Origin: Bathynomus jamesi
Taxonomy: Eukaryota; Arthropoda; Malacostraca; Isopoda; Cirolanidae
NCBI GenBank assembly: GCA_023014485.1
Contig: JAJOZX010000193.1
Location: forward strand, 1,739,001 to 1,803,000
Direction: 5' to 3'
DNA: 64,000 nt
Below, piece after piece: positions 13,096 through 22,195 of the stretch. The position numbers were made by a program, and so were the translations under genes. The first letter of the stretch is position 1. The number at the start of each line of letters is the position of its first letter. The notes under the pieces were generated by a model that was not told where the DNA came from, did not search any database, and saw only the letters and a list, made by a program, of their open reading frames with translations.

Positions 13096-13190
13096 AGGAG
13101 CTTGTAGGCGTCATTCCAACAGAAGACAGGAAGTGTCTGAAGCCGGTTTCTCCCACTCTCCTCCTTAGCTGATCTTTTTCCGTGTTTCAT
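13093..13190 (-). repeat. Inverted copy of 34540-34660 (block P)
   Basis: The GGAGGAG...GTCATTCCAACAGAAGACAGGAAGTGTCTGA order is the reverse complement of 34575-34655. This is the outermost piece of the 8.4-13.2 versus 34.5-44.0 kb duplication. Confidence 0.75.
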
Positions 13191-13925
13191 CTACCCTGTG
13201 AGCAGCGCAGCATGCTCTCAAACACATACATCTCTCCATATTCCTCACTACATATACATGCAGCTTACACACTACATAGGTTTTTCCAAACAAGTATAGT
13301 TTTCAGCAGCCTCGGAGATTCGGAATTGGTCCCTCTTTCTTTCCTGCATCGTATATATTACCAAGCAAGTCTCTCTACAGTTTACATGTTTCCTCATTGT
13401 CTAAAATTTATAAAGTTCTTTCTTATTGCTTTCCTTATTGTACCGGACAGCACAACCAATTTTTTAAATGGTATTTAAGTATTATGTTGAGCTACATAGC
13501 TAGATAAGCCCCGCCACAGCTTAATTTCTTAGCATAATCATGAAACAAGATTATATTATTCTTTATAATTCTTTTTAGTACCTTACCTACCAACAAATGT
13601 TAAACCAATGCTGTTGTAATTTCCTCGCTTCCTTTCCGCGAATGGACACCACATCAGCATAGCAACCTCTGCATAATTAATCATTTCAAGTACCAGACTA
13701 CATCTTTCTTTCATGAAACCAACCAGCTATTTAAATTAGCTAATATTCCGTTGTTCACCACAACAGTTGGCAAGACATTTCAAAAGCCAGCCTTGTAATA
13801 AAAGAAAGTTTACAAAAAAGTATTTTTATATTTCTACCAAAGTGGATGGCTTGCTAGTTTAAACTGATTCACATCCTTCAACAAAAACTTTTACAGCCTT
13901 TTACCAAACCTGTTTATATATATAT
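13191..13925. other. Intergenic sequence, nothing recognised
   Basis: About 735 bp. One 98-codon frame starting at 13182 shows low-complexity aromatic and serine composition with no recognisable domain. I do not call it a gene. Confidence 0.5.
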
Positions 13926-14329
13926 ATTAGTGATGTAGGTCACATCCGCATCCGCATCCGCGGAACATCCGCACATTTTCTCGCATCCGCATTCGCATCC
14001 GCATCCGCACTTTGGACTGCGGATGTCGTGCGGATGTGGACCGTTGAGATAAAACGTCATTAATAAGCGGAAATTATCAAATTCTACTATAATAATAGAA
14101 CTAGTTCATTGTGCGCAAAAGTGATGCAAGCGACAAGACGAGAGGCTGTTCTTGTATGAAGTTACTCTCTTGCAACCAGTGGCGGATAGCCCTATAGGCT
14201 GCACAGGCTGAAGCCTAAGGCCCGGATGTCTTAGGGGCCCGCCAAAAATATGTGTATAAGTAAAAAAAAACAATCAAACAAAAGTATTTATTTCGGAAAA
14301 TGAGATACATAAAAATTGAAATACATATA

Positions 14330-15080
14330 GTGTGTCCGTAAAGTCATGGTGGGATTTTAAATAGCTATATTATTGCAACGAAACATGATAATGAGATGAA
14401 AAAAAGGCAAATTGAAGAACAACTCTAAAAGAATAACTTTATTTAACGTAGTTCGATATGGGCTCCTCTGGTAGCCCTGCAGACATCTAGGCGGTGATTC
14501 AATTCCAGCCACACACGCCCAAGAACATCAGGAGTGACGGATGCGATAGCTTCCGTGATTCGCTCGTGCAAGTGATGAATATCCCTAATGGGTACACTGT
14601 ACACGCTTTGCTTGACGTAACCACACAAATAAAAGTCCAAAGGTGTCAGGTCCGGAGAGCGTGGAGGCCATGGCTTCCATCCTCCTCTTCCTATCCATCT
14701 CTGTGGAAATTTTTCATTAAGGAATTCTCGAACAACGTTGGCATAGTGCGGAGGAGCACCATCTTGCTAAAAGATGACATTATTGTCAATAAATTGGGGT
14801 ACTGCAAAATGTTCCAACATAGCGAGGTAGTTGTGTGACGTCACAGTGGGTTCCGCGAAGAAAAATGGGCCAATCACTCGATCTCATGCTAGAGCACACC
14901 ACACATTAACTTTCGGGCTATTACGCTCATGTTCAACATAGGCATGTGGACAGCCTAGACTAACTACAAGATACAACTTTGAGAGTTGTTCTTCAATTTG
15001 GCATTGTTTCATCTCATTATCATGTTTCGTTGCAATAATATAGCTATTTAAAATCCCACCATGACTTTACGGACACACTG
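14330..15080 (-). mobile_element. Tc1/mariner-group element, DD41D-type spacing, deleted
   Basis: Long terminal inverted repeats (over 100 bp) start with (C/T)AGTGTGTCCGTAAAGTCAT at each end, with TA flanks. The interior encodes the C-terminal half of a transposase on the minus strand. It is about 750 bp long, so the N-terminal coding half has been lost. It is the innermost of three nested elements. Confidence 0.85.
14443..14960 (-). pseudogene. Tc1/mariner-group transposase, C-terminal half
   Basis: Reading from about 14960 down to the stop at 14443, the frame shows a V-W-C-A stretch, then Q-D-G-A-P-P-H-Y (second catalytic D), then S-P-D-L-T-P-L-D-F-Y (third D), and ends R-L-D-V-C-R-A-T-R-G-A-H-I-E. 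Counting between the D of Q-D-G and the D of L-D-F gives 41 residues, which matches the DD41D class of the IS630/Tc1/mariner superfamily. A TAG stop immediately precedes Q-D-G, and the first catalytic D is not present. It is therefore inactive. Confidence 0.8.
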
Positions 15081-15380
15081 TATAATAATAGAAATATTTA
15101 AAATTGTAATTTGCGACATTTTTTGCCTGCGAATTCATTAATAATATCCTGACAGTCAATTTTATGCAAATGCTCCCACTCGATGTGCATCAATTATGAT
15201 ATTTGTAGCCAAGCCACAAGTCACAGCGCTGTAAACACGTTCAACCACGTTCACACTTGTTTTGTGCGCTATTATGCATTACTCCCTCAATGAAAATTAA
15301 ATTTTTATAGTATATGAATAAAAGGGCCCGATCATACATACTAAGCCTAAGGCCCAGAAAATGTTAATCCGCCCCTGCTT

Positions 15381-15905
15381 GCAACCTACTTAGATCCACG
15401 TTACAAAGCTAAGTTATTTTCACCTAGTACATTAGAACGAGTTAAATCATCACTTGGCAAAGCAGTTGAAGAGCTTCAATCTCTTGAATCTGTCGCTTCG
15501 CCACCCACCAAAAGAATAAAAGTTTCAGTGACAGAACCAACACCTTCAACAAGCAAATCTATCACAGAATCTGTCTCTCAGTTTCTTGAGTCAAGCAGCA
15601 ATGACGAGACCTACGCGATGTCAAAAGATGTAGTAAAAATGATCGAGAGCTATCACCAAGAAAAACGCCTGGCTGCATGTGACAATCCTATTAGTTGGTG
15701 GAAAAATACGCAGAATATCTATCCATACTTGAGTAAACTTGCGAGGAAACATTTAGCCTGTCCTCCAACAAACGTACCAAGCGAGAGATTATTTAGCAGT
15801 GCTGGATTAATATATGATGAAAAGAGAAACAGACTGGCAGCAGAAAAGGCAGAAAAATTAATGTTCCTTAAGCATAACCTTCCTATAATTAAGTTTGTAT
15901 ATTAA
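15381..15905 (+). pseudogene. hAT transposase, C-terminal region with dimerisation domain
   Basis: From 15381 the frame reads A-T-Y-L-D-P-R-Y-K-A-K-L-F, the conserved block preceding the hAT C-terminal domain. After a Ser/Thr-rich linker it reads D-N-P-I-S-W-W, L-A-C-P-P-T-N-V-P-S-E-R-L-F-S-S-A-G and K-A-E-K-L-M-F-L-K-H-N. This is the hATC dimerisation domain, with P-S-E-R-x-F-S as its signature. The stop is at 15903-15905. hAT transposases excise and reinsert their element by hairpin formation. Only about 175 residues of a usual 600-700 remain here. The N-terminal zinc finger and the first two catalytic acids are gone. Confidence 0.85.
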
Positions 15906-16400
15906 ACGATGAACATCTTAGTTTACTTTATTTTAATTACTCATTTATAAATATGCCTAATAAAACTTTAAACTTAATATAAATAATTATCAAGCTAATT
16001 AAAGATCTCTTTCTATAAGGGTGGAGGTTGGGGAAAGAGGTCGGTGAGGTGCATTTGAGTTGGGTTCACATCCCGCATCCTGGTAACACAATTATGGTTT
16101 CTAATTGTGGCTGAAACTCGACAAAATATAACGAATTTATTTGCAGACGAATTCACTAATTGATTTCTATATTAGTTAGATGCTTGATATTATTTTAATG
16201 TTCAGAGAAAAGTACAGCAATTATTGTACAATTAATCAATTATACTACATTATAGCTACAGCTCTCTCTATATAATAACTTATTATATACGTTAAACACA
16301 ACAAATCTCGAATATATCCTAAAAAATAACGAAAATGTAGACATCCGCATCCGCATCCGCGGATGTCGAAATCAAACATCCTCATCCGCATCCGCATCCG

Positions 16401-16424
16401 ATATATATATATATATATATAATA
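16401..16424. repeat. (AT)n microsatellite with TA target site
   Basis: A short AT tract between the hAT remnant and the mariner. The final TA is the mariner target duplication. Confidence 0.9.
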
Positions 16425-16608
16425 TCAGGTCATCCCATAAGTAATGTCGTTTTTTACGATAGATTAAGTTTAAACTAGTCCTACTCGGTTTAAGCATAAA
16501 TTTTCCGAAGGTTATATCTAAGAGGAGATCTATCGTGTTTCGCTACATACTTTACAGACCTTGACCAGTGAAGACGTGTGTTTCGCTTTATGTGAACCTC
16601 TCATAAAC

Positions 16609-18521
16609 ATGGCGGTATCAGAAGAGCATATCAGGCTTTACGAGTTCAAAAAAGGGAATAGTGTTACTGAAGCAACGCGAAACATTCAGAAAGTTTATGG
16701 CAACGATATTCTGCATGTGAGGAAATGTCAAAGATGGTTTCAAAAGTTTAGGAATGGTGACTGCTGTTTGACAGATGCAGCACGCTCTGGACGCCCTGCT
16801 GAGTTTGATGATGACCTGCTGTTAGCCGCACTTGAAGAAGACTGTTCAACAACTGTCGAAGAATTGGCCCAGAAACTCAATTCATCCCCGTCCACCATCC
16901 ATCGACATTTGCAACAACTCGGGAAGGTGCCTAAGTTAGGAAAATGGGTGCCACATGAATTGTCGGTCGACAATCTGAGGGTGCGGGTAAACATTAGCAC
17001 AGCTCTTCATTCCCGTGAACTCTAAGATCCGTTTTTGCACGTTTAGTGACTGGTGATGAAAAGTGGATACTGTACCAGAATGTTAAGCGCCGTCGACAGT
17101 GTGTTTGTGCCGGAGAACCAGCGACACCACAGCCAAAACCAAATCTTCACCCTCGGAAGGTGTTGCTTAGTGTTTGGTGGGATAAAGGTAGTGTATAATA
17201 CACTTTGAAACCTTACCACACAACCAAATAATCACCGCTCAAGTCTACTGTCAACAACTGGATCGATTGAACACTGCACTAAAAGAAAAGAGACCTTCTT
17301 TGGTTAATCGGAAAGGAATCATGTTCCACCACGACAACGCACGTCCTCATACCGCTCGGATCACTTCTGCAAAAATTGAGGAGCTTGGGTGGGAAAAACT
17401 TTCACATCCTCCATATTCTCCGCATCTAGGAGAATTTGTCTAAAATAATTCGTCTAAAATACAATTTGTCTAAATCAATTTGTCTAAATCAATTTGTCTA
17501 AACAATTTGTCTAAAATAGTTTGTCTAAAATCAATTTGTCTAATAACAATTTGTCTAAAATACAATTTGTCTAAAAATAATTTGTCTAAAATACAATTTG
17601 TCTAAACAAACAATTTAATATAATATGGCATACAAATTGTTGCCTGATGTACAATGCTATTTATTACTTGCCACGCCCCATCTTAAAAGGTTACCTCTTG
17701 TGCGGAATAGTACATCGAAATAGTTTGTCTAAAAATAATTTGTCTAAAATACAATTTGACTAATAACTGAAGATAACTAGAAATGCATTTGTCTGCTTGA
17801 TAAATTTGGAGTGAGGATGAAAAGATTGAAAATGGGTTGATTTTATTTCATAATATACCTAACCTAACCTAACCTAACCTAACTGGGTTATGGGTTCCGG
17901 GATAACTGATTTCGATGTACTATTCCGCACAAGAGGTAACCTTTTAAGATGGGGCGTGGCAAGTAATAAATAGCATTGTACATCAGGCAACAATTTGTAT
18001 GCCATATTATATTAAATTGTTTGTTTAGACAAATTGTATTTTAGACAAATTATTTTTAGACAAATTGTATTTTAGACAAATTGTTATTAGACATCAGGCA
18101 ACAATTTGTATGCCATATTATATTAAATTGTTTGTTTAGACAAATTGTATTTCAGACAAATTATTTTTAGACATTGTATTTTAGAGAAATTGTTATTAGA
18201 CAAATTGATTTTAGACAAACTATTTTAGACAAATTGTTTTAGACAAATTGATTTAGACAAATTGTATTTTAGACGAATTGTTTTAGACAAACTCGCCTGA
18301 TTCGATATTCTCCAGACCTTGCGCCTTCAGGTTATCATCTCTTCAGGAGTCTGCAAAACTATCTTGACGAGAAACAGTATACTTCTTTAGATGACCTACA
18401 CACCAGTCTTTGTACGTTTTTTGCCTCAAAACCGCCTGAATTTTATAAACATGGCATTGAAAAGCTTGTAGGACGTTGGCAGAGTGTCATTAATTCCGAT
18501 GGAAAATATATACTAGATTAA
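16609..18521 (+). pseudogene. mariner transposase (broken, split by insertion)
   Basis: ATG at 16609 opens M-A-V-S-E-E-H-I-R, then a paired helix-turn-helix DNA-binding region (W-F-Q-K-F-R-N-G and S-G-R-P) to about 17025. Two frame changes follow (near 17024 and 17200). The catalytic domain shows V-T-G-D-E-K-W (first D, about 17050), H-H-D-N-A-R-P-H (second D, about 17330) and S-P-D-L-A-P-S-G-Y-H-L-F (about 18308-18345). The last position should be the third catalytic Asp but reads Gly (GGT for GAT). An 883-bp foldback element splits the gene between the second and third motifs. The total is about 340 codons, normal for mariner. Three independent lesions make it inactive. Confidence 0.9.
17422..18304. 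mobile_element. Foldback element with tandem AATTTGTCTAAAA arms
   Basis: The left arm (about 17430-17600) is a tandem array of AATTTGTCTAAAA-type units of 12-16 bp. The right arm (about 18010-18290) is the same array inverted (TTTTAGACAAATT). A second inverted pair lies inside, 17625-17730 with 17925-18010. The core contains (CCTAA)5 at 17861-17883. A perfect 9-bp duplication ATATTCTCC flanks the insert (17413-17421 and 18305-18313), and removing it restores the mariner frame. Foldback elements of flies have long inverted arms of short tandem repeats and 9-bp duplications. This copy has that structure but no transposase of its own. Confidence 0.9.
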
Positions 18522-18591
18522 AAAGTTTCAGTCGAGTTTTTTTTGTCCTTCAAATTCCGATCTAAAAAAACGACATTACTTATGGGATGAC

Positions 18592-18699
<108 letters not shown>

Positions 18700-19388
18700 G
18701 CCGGGTCGGAAATGGAATATTTTTTACTGCTTAAAAAGTACACTATGTGAGAAGTTTCATTTTATCTTCTTAAATTAAAAATCAAGCATGTGCTACCCTA
18801 CTACCCCTATCACATGCTCCTCCCTTTTTTACCTTCATATTTGCATATGTTTAATGTTGTTATGTGTTACATGATAAGTTGTTTGTTTAATGCTTGATAT
18901 TTTTATGTAAGTAATTTGTATTTGCTTTAATTATAACTTGAATTATCATAAATTATAAATTACATATAATTTTATTTTACTTCTGAATATAAACTATGAC
19001 TACTAGAATAGGGTGTGTCAATTTTGTCAACTTTTTTCAAATCAATTTTGGTAGTGAAAATATAGTCTTTTCATGTCAAAACTTGAAATTGGCCAACCAA
19101 AATGAAATAAAATAACCCTTACCTACATCAATTTTACCTCAAAGTTTCAGAAATTGACTCTTTTACTAAATAATAGGACATAAATTGATTAACTATTCAT
19201 CTGTCACAGAATTATCCCACTGATCGCATATGGAGTGTTTTCAAGGTCATATAGTTGTTGTACAATGTACAAGTCACAACATGAATAGAACTGTCCCTCA
19301 CTCTCAGTCCTCAGTTGCCTCTTAGATGTCATAGACGGTAGTTTGCTGTTATTGCTCTTGTACCTACTTCATAGTTATTCTACTAGAC

Positions 19389-19619
19389 CAGTGGTCGGGG
19401 AACGGGAGTAAATTACCCAAATGGGGTAAATTTAAAACTTTTGGGGGTAATGCGTGCGGTATGAGAGACACTTTGTGCTGATATTTTTTCGTATATTTTT
19501 ATTTTATTTGTTACATAAATGTGGCGTTATTCTAAATTTTAGAATATTACGAATTTACGTCCTGATTACGTCCTCAAATATATTTTGGGGTAATACCCAA
19601 AAAAGTTCGCCGACCACTG
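19389..19619. mobile_element. hAT MITE (231 bp) in transposon A leader
   Basis: The termini are CAGTGGTCGGGGAAC and, reverse-complemented, CAGTGGTCGGCGAAC. A perfect 8-bp duplication TACTAGAC occurs at 19381-19388 and 19620-19627. It is non-coding and lies in what would be the 5' untranslated part of transposon A. Confidence 0.92.
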
Positions 19620-19645
19620 TACTAGACGAATACTACAGTTCAACT

Positions 19646-19816
19646 GTAAGTATGGATTATTGATTATTACAATTATTTATTATTATCATATTCTTCTGTC
19701 TAATTATGTTGTAATCCCATGAAATATTTTTTTATTGAATTTTAGAACATCGAATGACTAAACTTTGAAACATCGTAATTGATATAAAATACTTAAATGT
19801 TTTTCTTTCTTTTCAG
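19646..19816 (+). promoter_or_regulatory. Probable 5'UTR intron of transposon A
   Basis: CAACT|GTAAGTATGG (donor at 19646) and TTTCTTTCTTTTCAG (acceptor ending 19816) bound a 171-base interval 11 bases upstream of the ATG at 19828. Both match strong animal splice consensus. This is inference from sequence only. Confidence 0.55.
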
Positions 19817-19827
19817 ATATTCCTGAG

Positions 19828-22195
19828 ATGCCAAAATTGAAGACAAGAGGTCAGTCGTCATGCCACTTGAGCCTGTTAGTCGGTACAGGCAAGGAGCTTC
19901 CCGTATCAGAACTACCAACAGTGCGAGACATGCTGAGACTAGGGTTACTCCTTCGTGAACAAAATACAAAGGATAGAAGGAACTACACAGAGAAAGAGCT
20001 CATAAGGGACATGATTCCCCCTCTTCTGCATCAGTGGAAAAAAGCTAATGTGTTATTCAAACCACCTGTACTCAATCAGTATAGAACTATTGAGCTAAAA
20101 TTAACAAAGCTGTGGCACAAAGCAGTTGACATCACTTGGTAAAGGAAAACTAGCAAAGAAAAATAAATTTCTGCACACACTTGATACTCTTCTTGACATT
20201 TTTAACTGCCAGTGTCCCATAGAGTTGTGTTCTGAAGCCAATTGTTCTCCCTCATGCAGAAGAGAACCTCACCCTCACATTGATTGTCGCTGTCCTCGTG
20301 AGAAGAAGATCTCTGTTTTGGAGCTGGCTTTCATAAAGGCGCAAAGAACAAAGGCAGAAGGCCAAGGAAGTATGCAGATTGGTTCGGCAGATTATTCAGA
20401 AACCAAAAAACAGATGTTATTGCTAAGAAAAAAGAGAAAATCCGAGAGAGGGAAGAAAGGAAGAAAAAGAAGAGTGAAGAAGCCATCCAAAGAGATGAAG
20501 AGCTCTATCAAGAGGTTTCTCACTTCTTTGAAAGCTCTTCAGATGAACAGAAAGAAGCAACATCAGATGATAGCTCCAAAATGCCATCTGAACCTTCGCC
20601 AAAGAGAATGAAATACAACACTAAAGACATCTCGAACATTGCCCTTGCCAGTATTCGCCACCATACGGGGCTACGAGAGACTGCAGAGATTGCCACTGCC
20701 GCTTGGATAGATGTAGGCCTCATCAGCCGAGAGGATACATCCTTAGTGATAGATCATAATAAGATAAGAGAGCACAAGAAAAAATAATGAAGGAAATATC
20801 TGATCAGCATGAAAAAGATTTGAAGGAGGAAGGTCTCTCTTGCCTTTTGCTTGATGGAAGAAGAGATGACACAAAAGTTCTCCTAGAGGTAGAGGGAATG
20901 GACAGAAAGTTTCCCGGTCTCATCAAAGAAGAAAACTACTCTGTGTGTTCCGAACCTGGTGGCCACTATTTGTTTCACTTTGTTCCTGAAGCAGAAGTAG
21001 AAGGCAAGAAACATGCAGAGGCAATTGCTGATCAATATATGTTGGCTTCAAGAAAGAAGACTTGACAGTTCACTGCAGGCCGTTGGTGGAGACTCAACTG
21101 CGGTGAACACTGGATGGCAGGGCGGTGTTATGACGCATTTAGAGAAAAAACTTGGAAGAAGGCTTGTTTGGATTGTTTGTGATTTGCACACAGGGGAACT
21201 ACCTCTTCGTCGTCTCATCCAGGAACTTGATGGTCCTACAAAGAGCAACAACAAGTGGTCAGGCCCCTTGACAACATGCTAGATGAAGCAAACGGAATTA
21301 GAAGTAAATACAAAATTTCCAAAGGTCGAAGTAGGCCCTCCCCTTCCAGTGTTGTCTGAAGAAGTTATCAAAGACCTCAGCACAGATCAATCTTACGCTT
21401 ATCGTATTGTTCAAGCAATCAGATCAGAGAGTTGCCTCAAAATCTGGCTCTCTTGGAAATTGGACCCGTAAGTCACAGTCGTTGGTTAACTACAGCGATT
21501 CGTTTCTGCAGGATTTGGGTTTCCAAACATGCACTGAAGGGCAAAATGCTACAGAATTTGATGTTGATTGTTGAATATTATTGGTTTTATCTTCCTCACT
21601 CGTTCAATGTAAAACTTAATCCAATGTGGATGGAGGGGCCCAACCACATCTTGTTTCAATACAGCTACTGAGAACCCAAAGGAAAGTAGTGGTGGACATC
21701 GTGTTACCTGTGGTGAGAAGGTCCGCTTGGTATGCTAGGCCAGAGGCAGTTTTGCAAGCAATACTCTGTAGCCAATGTACCAAAGAGCGAACTGAGGCTG
21801 TGGAAATCATTCTAAAGCTTAGAGGAACATCACTAGATGATGACCAGCTGGGAGACTGCTCTGTTCAGACAAGGACGGTACCTCCGATAAACGTCAATGC
21901 CACGAAATTGTCAGAATTAGTTAACTTGAGTTCGGAAGTTTTGGAGCCACCACTGACAACATGTATAGCAAAGAAAGATTTAACACAACTTAAAGAGGCC
22001 CCAATGCAAGTGCCAAAGTGGCCTTCTCACACTCAGAGTGTGGAGAGATGTGTGAAAATGGTCACAGAAGCAGCTAATCAAGTTTACAGTCACGAGAGGC
22101 GAGAAGGCTATATCAAAGCGCAAGTAGCAAGCCGAATGCTGATGTCAAGGAACCGCAGCAAAAAGGACATGACTGCATTGGTTACTTTCAAATAA
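19828..22195 (+). pseudogene. Transposon A transposase (frameshifted)
   Basis: The ATG at 19828 opens a block (L-P-V-S-E-L-P-T-V-R-D-M-L-R) that aligns with the starts of B and C. A cysteine-rich segment follows (C-Q-C-P ... C-S-P-S-C ... C-R-C-P, about 20206-20300), then a lysine-rich linker. The catalytic-type blocks are L-L-L-D-G-R-R-D-D (about 20847), G-D-S-T-A-V-N-T-G (about 21090), W-I-V-C-D-L-H-T-G-E (about 21165), L-S-T-D-Q-S-Y (about 21373) and S-V-E-R-C-V-K near 22036. The D to G-E distance is 35 residues in both A and C. At least four frame changes are needed, so this copy is dead. The role inferred is element excision and insertion in the nucleus. Confidence 0.75.

Larger units (their letters stand above)
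14177..15377. mobile_element. hAT MITE nested in the hAT remnant
   Basis: A perfect 8-bp duplication CTTGCAAC flanks the insert (14169-14176 and 15378-15385). The termini are CAGTGGCGGATA and, reverse-complemented, CAGGGGCGGATT. Removing the insert restores the reading frame of the surrounding hAT transposase (S-L-A-T-Y-L-D-P-R-Y-K). It carries a Tc1/mariner relative at 14330-15080. Confidence 0.9.
13930..16400 (+). mobile_element. hAT transposon remnant with CATCCG-rich ends
   Basis: Both flanks of the unit are made of repeated CATCCG hexamers in both orientations (13953-14030 and 16343-16400), forming subterminal arrays. Between them lies the C-terminal part of a hAT transposase. The 5' two-thirds of the gene is missing, so this is an internal-deletion derivative. 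The outer edges sit in AT tracts, so the 8-bp target duplication cannot be verified. A second hAT-type element was inserted at 14177-15377. Confidence 0.7.

Noticed and set aside
13182..13478. 98-codon frame as a small gene
   Set aside because: It crosses the edge of block P and unique sequence, has no recognisable domain, and the composition is typical of chance frames in AT-rich DNA.
17858..17884. Telomere or chromosome end
   Set aside because: Only five clean CCTAA units are present, and they lie inside an inserted foldback element.
17430..18290. CRISPR-like array from the regularly repeated AATTTGTCTAAAA units
   Set aside because: There are no unique spacers of constant length, the units are near-adjacent and inverted between arms, and the context is eukaryotic.
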